A stretch of 64,000 nucleotides of DNA from Dromaius novaehollandiae (lineage: Eukaryota; Chordata; Aves; Casuariiformes; Dromaiidae). The stretch is from positions 21,047,501 through 21,111,500 of the forward strand of contig NC_088099.1 of assembly GCF_036370855.1 (NCBI RefSeq). The letters are read 5' to 3'. The notes under the pieces are model-generated. The model ran no database searches. It had not been told where the DNA came from and saw nothing but the letters and a program-made list of their open reading frames with translations. The translations under genes and the position numbers were made by a program. Positions 43,041 to 52,644 of this stretch are shown one piece after another. The number at the start of each line of letters is the position of its first letter. Within the stretch, counting starts at the first letter, position 1.

Positions 43041-43089
43041 GTTACCATGAAAGCCAAACAACTGAAGGACTCCGTTACATATACGCCAG
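43041..43089 (+). CDS. DNAJC1: DNAJC1 49-bp exon: end of SANT1
   Basis: Very short exon: 16 codons (VTMKAKQLKDSVTYTP) plus the first base of a split Gly codon completed by the next exon. It supplies the C-terminal part of the SANT1 third helix (TxKAKQLKDSV in mammals). Acceptor is preceded by a long pyrimidine tract; donor is CCAG|GTGTGT. The length is not a multiple of three, so skipping would shift the frame and remove the acidic linker and SANT2. Confidence 0.95.
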
Positions 43090-43587
43090 GTGTGTGCTAT
43101 TAGATCCTCACTCATACTTATAACAAGCACACTGCATGGATTATAGCTATGCAAATGCAGTGCGTTTTATAACTTTGAGGGTATGCGCTGCAGAGAGTCT
43201 TGTGCAACTTTGCCCTGCTCTGTGCAAACAGAAGGGCTGGGGATGCTCTGCGGGAATGCTTCCCCTTAGCTGCCTGCACCCAGCCATTCTCCTTCACTTT
43301 GTTTTGGGGTTGGCTGGCTTGTTTGTGCTGTTCTGTCCTGTTTGTTTATGTCGGTGTGGCAATTTACTTGTCACTTCACATATACCAGCTAAGTGCATAA
43401 TTGACAAAGTTTATTGCTTCATAACCAGTGTCTTGATTTCTGGATAAACATTTTCCTTACGCTCTTAAGCTGTATGAGCTTTGCCTTCTCTCTGTACTAT
43501 TCTGGCTATCTTTTATTTGCAGGCAGTTCCCTTTTTGTTTGTGGTTTGTTTTTACTTTTTTAGTAAGTACAGCAATATTTCAAACAG
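43090..43587 (+). other. DNAJC1: DNAJC1 short intron (498 bp)
   Basis: GT-AG intron between the 49-bp exon and the acidic/SANT2 exon. Open frames at 43136-43447 and 43200-43400 lie wholly within it, have no family similarity, and are treated as chance. The start codon at 43539 of the frame reading into the next exon is intronic. Confidence 0.9.
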
Positions 43588-44069
43588 GTATCATTAGGCT
43601 CTCTGAGCTTAAAAGCCTGGCCCAGAATTCCAAGAATGTCAAAGGCAGCGTGCATTTGCCAGACCACATAATCACGCAGCGAGAAAGAGAGGAGGAGGAA
43701 GAGGAGGAGGAGGAGGAGGGAAACGATGAGCATTTCCCAGAGCAGATGGGGGTCCAAACAGATCACATGGAGACCAGTGAAACTAGGCATCGCAAGCGGA
43801 AAATTATCAAAGCACCTGAAATGATTCTAGCAGCAATGAAAGAGGTACCAGAAGAGAAGGGCAGAGGAAGACGCCAGAAGGACTTTGATAATGCAGAGCA
43901 AGAAGACGACAGTGATGATGAGAGCAGAAGAAAAGAGAAAAGCCGTGCCTCAGAAGAATTGTGGACTCAAAATCAGCAGAAACTGCTTGAAATGGCCCTG
44001 CAGCAATATCCAAAGGGAACATCAGATCGCTGGGATAAAATAGCAAAATGTGTTCCTGGAAAAAGTAAG
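43588..44069 (+). CDS. DNAJC1: DNAJC1 exon: acidic linker and most of SANT2
   Basis: Two bases completing a Gly codon plus 160 codons. Order of the product: IIRLSELKSLAQNSK, then HIITQRER, a run of ten Glu (43689-43718), a charged linker with a basic patch (RHRKRKIIK), RQKDFDNAEQEDDSDDESRR, and SANT2 starting at WTQNQQKLLEMALQQYP and running to SDRWDKIAKCVPGKSK. In the family the second SANT domain is reported to bind secreted serpin-type partners and ITIH4. The Glu run is encoded almost only by GAG and is longer than the broken acidic stretch of mammals. Acceptor CAAACAG|GTATC, donor AAG|GTACAG. Confidence 0.97.
43689..43718 (+). repeat. DNAJC1: (GAG)n codon repeat coding Glu10
   Basis: Ten consecutive Glu codons, nine GAG and one GAA, in the acidic linker between the two SANT domains. 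A triplet repeat of this purity can change length in frame. Confidence 0.95.
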
Positions 44070-45120
44070 GTACAGTCACTGTTTTGCTTGAATTCTAGTA
44101 TAAACTGAGGGGAAAGATATTTCCTACTGGTTAATGATTACCTTAAGAACTGAGAGTCCATGCAGAAAGATGAGGTCTTTAATCCAGCTTGTTAATGTCA
44201 GCCAAAACATAACCTAAAGAGCATTATTGTCATATTTACTGTTTTTTTTTAAATATTTTCATTTAATTAAGTTTGTTTGATATATTATAGAAAAAGTTGA
44301 AATACCTGGTGTTTCACTTAAAATACCTGCAGGACAAATTAGATTTTAAACAAATTTTAATTCACCGTTAGTAACCAAATGTTGGTGACCTGCTTTGCTT
44401 TCATTTTTACAATACCTTTCTCAACACATCTCAATGAACAAACAAAATGAGTAATCCAGCTGCACATGTAAAATGCTCAGTAGCCTATCTAATACCCTGT
44501 TGGTAAGTCTTGTCTTTTCAAAACCACGTTCGTTATCATTGATAGAGTTGGTCTGTGTTAGATTCCATAGTTGTGGTAGTTTAGTTTGCTTGCTTCCATC
44601 ACCATAGCTACAGAAATTCCTAATTTTGTTTGTGTCAAAAATGCAGTGTGAGAGAGCAGGAAACATGGGCAGGGATTCAAGCAGTTCTCTGGCTCTGCAG
44701 CTCTTCAACGCTGTGCGGTGTCGGTAGGCGCTGTGGGAGAGTGGTGCTGGAGGCTTGCGTTTGACAGGGTGCGAGGGTCTGCAGTGTGGCTTCTACCAGC
44801 ATAACTACTCCAAATTAGATATTACAATACAATTACTGAATAATTGTTTTTTCAGTCATTATGGAGAAGTACTGGACTGCTTTCCTGGTTTTGTGTGTTC
44901 TTCAGAGAGAGAAATTATCCATCAAGGAACTTAGATTGAAAGTTCATTTTTCTAGTCTACTTTTTCACTAGATGTAGATTCACCTTTTGAAATTCAGTAT
45001 ATGAATAACTTTAAAAAAAAAAAAAAGCCTATCATTTCTTCTATAATGAGGTAGCATATATCAAGTTAAAACAATATTAATGTATCAAATTTTAATTAAC
45101 ACTTTTGTTTTTCCTTGTAG
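44070..45120 (+). other. DNAJC1: DNAJC1 last intron (1.05 kb)
   Basis: GT-AG intron ending TTTTCCTTGTAG. No gene or repeat family recognised; one A-rich run near 45012-45025. Confidence 0.9.
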
Positions 45121-45189
45121 GAGGAGTGTATAGCAAGATACAAGTTGCTTGTTGAACTGGTACAAAAGAAAAAAATGGCTAAAACCTGA
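45121..45189 (+). CDS. DNAJC1: DNAJC1 terminal exon: SANT2 end and C-terminus
   Basis: Phase 0 start; 22 codons (EECIARYKLLVELVQKKK then MAKT) and a TGA stop at 45187-45189. It completes the third SANT2 helix (ARYKLLVELV) and ends in a short Lys-rich tail as in mammals. The junction with the previous exon gives KSK-EEC. Confidence 0.97.
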   Translation, partial: EECIARYKLLVELVQKKKMAKT

Positions 45190-45340
45190 ATGTTGTGAAC
45201 AGAAGAAATTTAGCTTGTCTTTGTCAGCATGAGATTTAAATCTCATATGCAGGAAACTGCATTTTTGTACCTCGCTATTTCTATACGTCATGTGCCTTAG
45301 TAAAAGAAAATATCAATAAATCTTATGCCATCTTACTTAA
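45190..45340 (+). other. DNAJC1: DNAJC1 3' UTR (proximal form)
   Basis: Short 3' UTR inferred from an AATAAA at 45315-45320, followed by T/GT-rich sequence (TTTGTATG, GGTGTATTTTTCTGTTGG), the usual layout of a cleavage site. Further AATAAA hexamers at 46092-46097 and 46514-46519 could give longer forms. The exact end is inferred. Confidence 0.6.
45315..45320 (+). terminator. DNAJC1: DNAJC1 proximal poly(A) signal AATAAA
   Basis: Canonical hexamer 126 bases after the stop codon, with GT-rich sequence downstream. Confidence 0.65.
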
Positions 45341-47280
45341 CTACTTTGTATGTTAAAGATTGGAGGTGTATTTTTCTGTTGGAGAGCTGCTCATACAGAT
45401 GTGTAATAACAATGTCTTAAGAGCTAGTGAACCTTTCAAGAAACCCACGCTCATTATTGCACACTGGAACTGATAGGTCTACAGCTAATAAACATACAGC
45501 TATAAAGAATTTTAAATGCTGTTTTGAAAGAGAGAGAATCGATCTGAAAATATTAAGGTATGAGATTAATGGAACTCTGGGTTTTTTTTTTCCTTTCTTC
45601 TGGAGATAAATACAAGACAACATGCTTATATGCATATATCTGCTGCTACATAAAATGTCTATCAAATTTAATATTATTTTGAAATAAGCAGTATTTCTCA
45701 TCTTAACTTTCATATTCATTTATATGCACCTGCAATGCAATTGCTTTCACCTTCCTTGCAGACTAATATACAATGATATTAAGTAGTGCTGTTATTTGGT
45801 AAAGTTGGAATGGGTAAGAATATATAAGGCCTTTAATTAAGAAGTATTTGAACATATGCACTTATGACCGGGTTTTAAGTAAAGAATTGGACTTAAAAAC
45901 TAACATCAGTATGCTAAGATTTTTCATATTTTGTTTTTCCTAAACACTGGATGCCATATAGTTTGATTTTTATATTTGAAATGGTATAATGGTATAATTC
46001 ATCACTTGCCTATTGTATTTTTCATCATTTTGGAGAAGTTATACAAAGCTTAAATACTGGAATAAGAGGTACCCGATGGGCTTTAAATGTCAATAAATCA
46101 GAGTAGTGATATATTTTTTTTGCAAAAATATTAAGGGCTGACTTTTTTTTTAGTGTTTTAACATTCAGATTCTGATTTTGTTTTAATACAAAAATGAAAA
46201 ATCAGAAAACCACACAATCTATAAACTCAAAATTGGACCTTGCTTGTGTCTAGGACTGGAGGTAGGCAGAAAACCTCCACTAACTTTCTGCCACTGGTAC
46301 TTTTCTCCAGTAGCTTTCTGCCACGTGTGTTGCTTTTGACAGATCAACATTTCACTAAATTTCACTCCATTTCCGTAGAACTTGAAGGCAGGACTATTTA
46401 GGAAAGATGAACGTGTTACATATATGCTTGTTGCCAAGTGGAACACTTTGATTTTTTTTGTCTTACATAAATTAATCTTGGCCTGTAAAAAAATAATGAA
46501 GTTATGAACATTTAATAAACACTAATGTGTTTAAATTTTGTTCCACGGGAAATTTCAAATGTTAATTGCCCTGGAAACAAAACCTATTCAGCAGCTGCAC
46601 TTATGGTCTGTGTGTGCTGAACGGTCAAATGGGGTAGTCCTGTACTATTAACGCACCTATGAGAGAGCAGTCCGAGGTGGGGGTCACGTGAAGTATCTTC
46701 AAAAGATAAAAGGAAATCTTAACTTTCCATAGGCAGTGGTCAGCTGGGACACTGGAAGGTAAATGACTGTCACTGTGTAAAGCAAGGTAATTGAAATGGC
46801 TTCAGAGAAAAGCTACTAAAATGGTTAGATGAATTGGGGAAAATTAACTTGGTAGAGTACTGATAGCATTGGGATTGAAGACTTAAACTATGGCAGTGCT
46901 GTCACAGGAGCAAATGGAGGTAGAGCGTTACTGAAAAAAATAGGCTGGTAATTAGAGTATTTCTGCTATAAGAGGGAAGGTTCCGACACAGCAGTCTACA
47001 AAAAGGTAGAGAAGTGGAAACTAGAGGATGGTAGATTGTCAAGGGAGCTGCAGCAGTTTACAAAGGTGTCTGCAGTTGTTTGTAAATGCAGGAGCAGGGC
47101 TCGGTGACCATTCGTTCTTGGTTATATGTTCCTATAGAGTTTCTCTGAATCCAGATCTGACTCCTGCCCTGGTTCTGCTTAGCTGCTCTGAGATAGCATT
47201 TTACACTCAATTTTATTGTAAAATATTTACTTCTGACTGTTATTTTTCAAATGAAAATCAACATTTGAAATACCCTAGGC

Positions 47281-47298
47281 CTTAGGCCTAGGCCTAAG
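47281..47298. repeat. 18-bp perfect palindrome
   Basis: CTTAGGCCTAGGCCTAAG equals its own reverse complement, and is preceded by CCCTAGGC, so TAGGCC-type units recur. No known element boundary is obvious. Confidence 0.9.
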
Positions 47299-47389
47299 AT
47301 TACTTTCAGATAATGTTTTTCAAAATGTACCTTCATCCTCCAAAAGGGAGTGATGCTGTATCTAAGTGGCTGTCTGAGTTGGTGAGCCC

Positions 47390-47850
47390 CTCTTTAATGG
47401 TCTGAGGATGTGAGCTCCTTAGATGAAATGGGATGTATTCAATAAGGAAGAGGGCAAATGGGAATAATCAGCTACACTAATGGGAGCTGGCAAGTAACTA
47501 GTGAAGCTCTTCAGGAAAAGTATTTATATTCTTTGTAGTCCTCTGTAATGCATAAGTTGGTGATATCTTGCTGTTTCAACAAAGGCAAATAACAGGACAG
47601 CATTGCCTATGAGAGGCAAAAAGTAATCTTTCCTTTCTACTCGGGATTTACAAGGCTTCACCTGGAATGGTGTCTTCAGTCTAGGATATTACACTGCGGG
47701 GAAGAGCTAGACTGCTTGGACAAAGCGAAGAGAATGATGCAGGGCCTCCAAGGCATGAGTTACTAGGAAAGACAGAGGAATTGTTGGTGTATACTATATA
47801 CTGGAAAAGGAGAGACAAAGCTTGAAGTATGTAAGAGGGGAGCTTTGCAT
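47390..47850 (+). mobile_element. degraded CR1 LINE fragment
   Basis: The part near 47636-47780 follows the CR1 order: 'CTACTCGGGATTTACAAGG', 'TCACCTGGAATGGTGTCTTCAGTC' (compare the CR1 'cacctggagtactgtgtccagt' phrase), and 'GAGAATGATGCAGGGCCTCC'. Plus orientation, strongly decayed, edges approximate. Confidence 0.6.
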
Positions 47851-48559
47851 TTTGGTGATCTCTGTCTCTCTGTGATGCAATTAATACATAATTTTTTCAT
47901 GTCATGGTCATGATGTATGATAATGGGCTTAGTTTGGAGCAAGAAAGAGGGCTCTCTTAGCCCTAGAATTTAAGGAAGAAGGAAGAGCACCGCTTACTGG
48001 TAAGAAACTTTTTACTACTTTGTTTCTATGAACATCCATGCTGAAGAACTTCAGGTAGTACTGAAAGCTACAGTTTATCTGAAGGAAGGGCCTTAAGACC
48101 TTAAGGGTGAGCAAAGACTGTACATACCATTATGTTACACCCTGGTTAAGAGCAGTGCTCAGAGATACTGTGTCTTGGAGGGCTCCTTCGTGTGTAAGCT
48201 TAGGGATGTCCAGGCCCCATCCAGCCTTGCTTCCCTCTTGGCTTCTCAAGCTCCAAAGGAGCTGGCCCAGCCTGAGGTTCAACTTCTGTTGAAAGGAGAC
48301 AATGTACATACCTTAATTAAAAAATACTTTATTGTTTAAAAAATGCTAACCAACATCTGAGCCTTCAGCGAGTCGTAATCTTTTTGCTAATGGAGGGCCT
48401 TGCCTCAGTGTTGATGGTTGCTGAGTGATCAGGGTGGTGGTTGCTGAAGGCTGGGGTGGCTGTGGTAATTTCTTAAAAAAGACAACAGTGAAGTTTGCCA
48501 TATCGATTAACTCTTCCCATCACAAAGGATTTCTCTGTAGCATGCGATGCTGTTTGATA

Positions 48560-50103
48560 GTATTTTACCCACAATAGAACTTCTTTCAAAATTAGAGTCA
48601 GTCCTCAAACACTGCTGCTGCTTTATCAACTAAGTGTATGTAATATTCTAAATCCTTTGTTGTTGTTTCAACAGTGTTCACAGCATCTTCACCAGGAGTG
48701 GGTTCCATCTCAAGAAACCACTCCCTCTGCTTATCCATAAGAAGCAACTCCTCATCTGTTAAGTTTTATCATGAGATAGATTGCAGCAATTCAGTCACAT
48801 CTTCAGGCTCCACTTCTAATTCTCTTGCTATTTCCACCACATCTGCAGTTAATTCCTCCACTGAAGTCTTGAACCCCTCAAACTCATCCATGAGGGTTGG
48901 AATCAACTTCTTCCAAACTCTTGTTAATGATATTTTGACCTCCTCCTGTGAATCACAGATATTCTTAATGGCATCTAGAATGGTGAAGCCTTTCCAGAAG
49001 GTTTTCAGTTCACTTTGTCCAGGTCCAGCAGAGGAATCACAATCTGTGGCTATAGCCTTACGAAGTGTATTTCTTAAATAATAAGACTTGAAAGTCGAAA
49101 TTACTCCTTGATCCATGGGCTGCAGAATGGATGTTGTGTTAGCAGGCATGAAAACAACATTAATCTCGTCATATCTCAATCAGAGCTCTTGGATGACCAG
49201 CTGCATTGTCAATGAGCAGCAATATTTTGAAAGGAATCTTTTCTTCTGAGCAGTAGGTCTCAACAGTGGGCTTAAAATATTCAGTAAACCATGGTGTAAA
49301 CAGATGTGCTGTCATCCAGGCTTTGTTGTTCCATTTACAGAGCACAGGCAGAGTAGATTTAGCATAATTCTTAAGGGCCCTAGGATTTTCGGAATGGTAC
49401 ATGAGCATTGGCTTCAACTTAGTCACCAGCTGCATTAGCCCCTAACAAGAGAATCAGCCTGTCCTTTGAAGCTTTGAAGCCAGGCATTGACCTCTCTCTA
49501 GCTATGAAAGTCCCAGATGGCATCTTCTTCCAATATAAGGCTGTTTCAGCTACATTGAAAAAAATCTCTTCTTTAGTGTAGCCACCTTCATCAATTATCT
49601 TAGCTAGATCTTCTGGATAACTTGCTGCAGCTTCTACATCAGCAGTTGCTGCTTCACCTTGCACTTTTATGTTACGGAGACGGCTTCTTTCCTTAAACCT
49701 CATGCACCAACCTCTGCTAGCTTCAAACTTTTCTTCTGCAGCTTCCTCACCTCTCAGCCTTCATAGACTTGATGAGAGTTAGGGCCTTGCTCTGGATTAG
49801 ATTTTGGCTTATGGGAATGTTGTGGCTGGTTTGATCTTCTAGCCAGACCACTAAAACTTTCTCCATATCAGCAATAAGGCTGTTTTGCTTTCTTATCAGC
49901 AGTGTGGTCGCTGGAGAAGCACTTTTAATTTCCTTCAAGAACTTTTCCTTTGCATTCACAACTTGGCTGTTTGGCACACGAAGCCTGGCTCTCAGCCTGG
50001 CTTGGCTTTCGACACCTGCCTCACTAAGCTGCCTCATTTCTAGCTTTTGATTTAAAGTGAGAGACATGTGCCTCTTCCTTTCACTTGAACCCTTAGAGAC
50101 CAC
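48560..50103 (-). pseudogene. Tigger1-like transposase, broken (TIGD1-related)
   Basis: Remnant of a transposase with a CENP-B-type helix-turn-helix N-terminus and a DDE (DDD) catalytic core. Reading from 50103 down: HTH and linker in 49747-50103 ([49 protein letters not shown]); a second piece in 49419-49703 ([32 protein letters not shown]); a third in 49169-49435 ([36 protein letters not shown]); a fourth in 48769-49179 ([20 protein letters not shown]). Successive pieces are in different frames, so at least three frameshifts separate them, and further stops interrupt the C-terminal part below 48769. The first catalytic Asp is replaced by Ala (NVAETA, 49548-49550); the second (LLLID) and third (QPMDQG) are kept. 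It cannot make active transposase. Confidence 0.9.
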
Positions 50104-50214
50104 TGTGGGGGTTATTAATTGGCCTAATTGCAGTATTGTTGTGGCTCACGGAATAGAGCGGCCCGAGGAGAAGGTGAGAGATAGATAGGGGAGCATCCAG
50201 TCAGTCCATGGCCG

Positions 50215-50226
50215 CCCCCCCCCCCC
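50215..50226. repeat. C12 homopolymer
   Basis: Twelve consecutive C on the plus strand inside the Tigger-like element's noncoding end. Confidence 0.9.
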
Positions 50227-51423
50227 AACCCAATTACCATAACAGATATTATAATAATAATGATGAAAAAATTTTGAAATATTGTGAGACTTACCAAAAT
50301 ATGACACAGAGACATAAAGTGAGCACGCGCTGTTGGAAAAAATGGTGCCAATGGACTTGCTTGCCTCAGTGTTGCCGCTAGCTTTCGATTTGTAAAGCCC
50401 ACAATATCGGTAAAGCAACACACAATAAAACAAGATATCCGTGTATAAAGCATGAGTCTGTTGTAAAGTAACAACTTGACAACCATAGTTGAATGAGTGG
50501 AATATGATTGAGACATTGTAAAGGTTAAGATCACGCTAATGTAGTTTAGCTTAGTTCTAGCAGCAAGCAAAACAGGTGCTATTCTACAATGGCTTGTACA
50601 TGTAAATGTTTGGCCTACATCATCCTCAACTTTATGGCTTACAATACGTGAAAGAAATTTTTAAATGCTATTGTGTTTTAGGACAAGATTTAGCAATATG
50701 AGCTATTTACTGAGAGGATATGAGCTTCTGAAAACAATAAAAGAAATACTGTTTAACTTAAAAGCTGTCTTAAAGAAGACCCAACAAGAAGTTTTGGGGT
50801 TTTTTTTTGTTGTTGTTTTTGTTTTTTTTAAGTGCAGCTTATGAAAAACAAAAATCAGACACTGCAAAATAGCACACAATCATATTGCTGAAATATTAGC
50901 TTCTGTTAACACGGTTTGAATGGCTACATGAAGCTGATTGGTAAAAGCCAAGAGCCTGCTTTGAGCTGCGTAGAGGCTGTCACTCCAGCAGTCAGGCCAT
51001 GAGCGGGCTCCCCTAAGCTGTAAGGTGTGCTAGTCCGTGTTGTCAGTAAAGCTGGAGTTTGGTGAAATGTGAAAAGTTCAAGTGTGTGTTAACTTGGACC
51101 ACTGCACCCTCGCACTTCGCTGCTCTCATGCCACTGAAGCCTGAGTGGTTCCTGACACAGTCTGAGGGTAGCCCGGTAGCAGCACCATGGCTGCCAGGGA
51201 CGTGCGTGGCAGGCGTTGCCGCTTTGGCAGCAGAGGAATTCCACCGGGGCTGCAGCACCAGCATCTGCTGAACTGGTGCCAGAGCAGCCACAGCCCATCA
51301 TCTTTGATGCCAGTCTGCAAAACCATTGGAACAAGGTTGCTTTCTACTTTGAACTCGGCTTTGATGTGGTGTTTCTTTGAAGGACTAGTGAATTGGATTT
51401 TAGTTTAAATGTCAGAATTGTCA

Positions 51424-51825
51424 TTAGTTTTCATTATTTCCCTGCTGTTGGCCCATCAGGACTATGAGTACCATAAGACCTCCATCACTATCCTGGGCTT
51501 CTGGCACCAATCTTGAACCAGTTAAAATCTTAAGAATGGCAGTCCTCAGCAATCTCATTGTTATTCCCAACTTTGCTCCTTTCATGCTTAGCAGGAAAGA
51601 TACTGGAATTTTGGCAATCCCTATCAGAGAAGAAAATGCATAAGGACCTACAGGGCTCACTGCTGTTACCAGCTGGTGTGTTACTACTCTAATAGGAGCA
51701 AGATGACTTAGTGGTATCCACTGCCTACCTGGCAAAGCTTCTGGGGTCTGCTTAGGCCCACAGGTCTCACAGGTGAGTTGGTAAACAACCAAATTGGGCT
51801 TCTCCCTCTCCCCTCCCTGCCCCAA
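51424..51825 (-). other. unrecognised 133-codon open frame
   Basis: Starts MGQGGEREKPNL and ends at a stop at 51424. The product has two Leu/Ile-rich stretches and no domain I know. No matching splice context or poly(A) signal was evident, and the neighbouring sequence looks like repeat-derived intergenic DNA. More likely a chance frame or part of an unclassified repeat than a gene. Confidence 0.15.
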
Positions 51826-52127
51826 TCAACAGCCCAACCAGTGTGAAGTATAAATCAAGGGGCCTGCCCTATATATACACTATATACTCTGCCTTCCTGG
51901 TATTGACTGTGACCAACAAAGCAAGCAGTAAGCAAGCAGCCCTTCTCTACCAGAGCCTGTATTGTCACAAAACTCAAAATTTTACTTCCAAGCGGCAGTC
52001 AGAGAAGGGTGAAGTTCTAGCCGTGTTGTTTCCTCCTTGCTCCCTGGGAAATGAAAGTCCAGGAGCTTAGCTCTGTGTTCACCAGCACCCCCATGGGCAA
52101 TGAGCAAAAATTGTGTGCACATGCACA

Positions 52128-52168
52128 TGTGTGTGTGTGTGTGTGCACACATGCGGGGGGGGGGGGGG
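52128..52168. repeat. (GT)n microsatellite followed by G14
   Basis: GT dinucleotide run (about 52128-52145), then CACACATGC and 14 consecutive G (52155-52168). Confidence 0.9.
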
Positions 52169-52644
52169 CAGTAGAACTTGAGCTTATTTTATAGAAAGTA
52201 CAAGAAAGAAAAAGATTACAGCAACATCCCAAGGTCAAGATCCCTTTAACCTAGGCACTGCATCAAGACAGCACATGTCCCATCTGCACAGAGCACACAG
52301 CAAGTTATTTCAGAATGAATTTGGGCTATTAGAGCAACAGCCCACCCCTCCTCCTGCAAGTTCAGAGGAATTTGTCTTCCAAGCTTGAGAACAAGAAATT
52401 CTGACTTCAGACTATGAAACAGGACAGCTATGGGATAGCGACAGTCCAGTAAACAAGTGTCTTTGCATAAGTAGTGCAGCTGCATCAACATCTCTTGCAA
52501 GCAAAAATTAAAATGAGAAACATTTTTAAAAGTTGTTGTAATAAATTTTAGTGGTAATGTCCAACTATTAAAATTGTCATGTAACATTAATAGAAATACT
52601 GATTTTTCATACAACAGTCATGTTCACACAACAAAATACAACTA

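Larger units (their letters stand above)
2550..45340 (+). other. DNAJC1: DNAJC1 gene, 3' part (five coding exons)
   Basis: Five exons join in one open frame coding for about the last 294 residues of DNAJC1 (ERj1/MTJ1/HTJ1; about 550 residues in mammals). In the family, an N-terminal lumenal J domain stimulates BiP, one membrane segment crosses the ER membrane, and the cytosolic part binds ribosomes and carries two SANT domains. Only the cytosolic part lies here; the J domain and membrane exons lie to the left. Order seen: basic linker (2550-2716), SANT1 (29711-29830 plus 43041-43089), acidic linker and SANT2 (43588-44069 plus 45121-45189), stop at 45187-45189. Phases agree at all four junctions. 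Identification rests on residue-by-residue agreement with the known vertebrate protein, including the PEWTEEDLSQLTRSM and WTQNQQKLLE signatures. Confidence 0.96.
45341..48298. other. intergenic region downstream of DNAJC1
   Basis: No coding gene recognised. It may include distal DNAJC1 3' UTR up to the AATAAA at 46514. A weak CR1-like phrase (AGAGAAAAGCTACTAAAATGG) occurs near 46805, an 18-bp palindrome at 47281-47298, and a CR1 remnant about 47.39-47.85 kb. Open frames here are short and unrelated to known families. Confidence 0.7.
48299..50443 (-). mobile_element. Tigger1-like (pogo/TcMar-Tigger) DNA transposon, near full length
   Basis: About 2.1 kb DNA transposon whose transposase is on the minus strand. 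Blocks along its length agree closely with what I recall of the mammalian Tigger1 consensus: the 3'-side noncoding end (CAATGTACATACCTTAATTA at 48300), the whole transposase reading region, and the 5'-side end where a decayed inverted terminus (…CAAGATATCCGTG) stops at 50443 next to a TA, the expected target duplication. The other terminal inverted repeat is missing: similarity starts abruptly at about 48299. A C12 run (50215-50226) marks where internal noncoding sequence appears shortened. The element is dead (see the transposase entry). Confidence 0.9.
50444..52640. other. intergenic region between Tigger copy and MLLT10 3' end
   Basis: No recognised gene. 51040-51330 is GC-richer than its surroundings with overlapping open frames on both strands, none with a recognisable domain. 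51424-51825 (minus) is an open frame of 133 codons, unrecognised. A TATA-rich stretch lies near 51870-51890 and a (GT)n-G14 microsatellite at 52128-52168. Part of 51.0-52.0 kb could be an old LTR or other unclassified repeat; I cannot confirm this. Confidence 0.5.

Noticed and set aside
43560..44079. Minus-strand open frames opposite the DNAJC1 acidic/SANT2 exon
   Set aside because: Shadows of the real exon; Leu-rich products come from the reverse complement of GAG repeats.
48299..50443. Human or other mammalian contamination explaining the Tigger element
   Set aside because: The copy carries its own frameshifts and deletions, has a TA next to one terminus, and is embedded in sequence continuous with bird-like intergenic DNA; contamination would not stop at the element edges.
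50124..50570. 148-codon minus-strand open frame as a gene
   Set aside because: It lies over the noncoding terminus of the Tigger-like element and its flank; the product is a translation of C12/TIR sequence with no domain.
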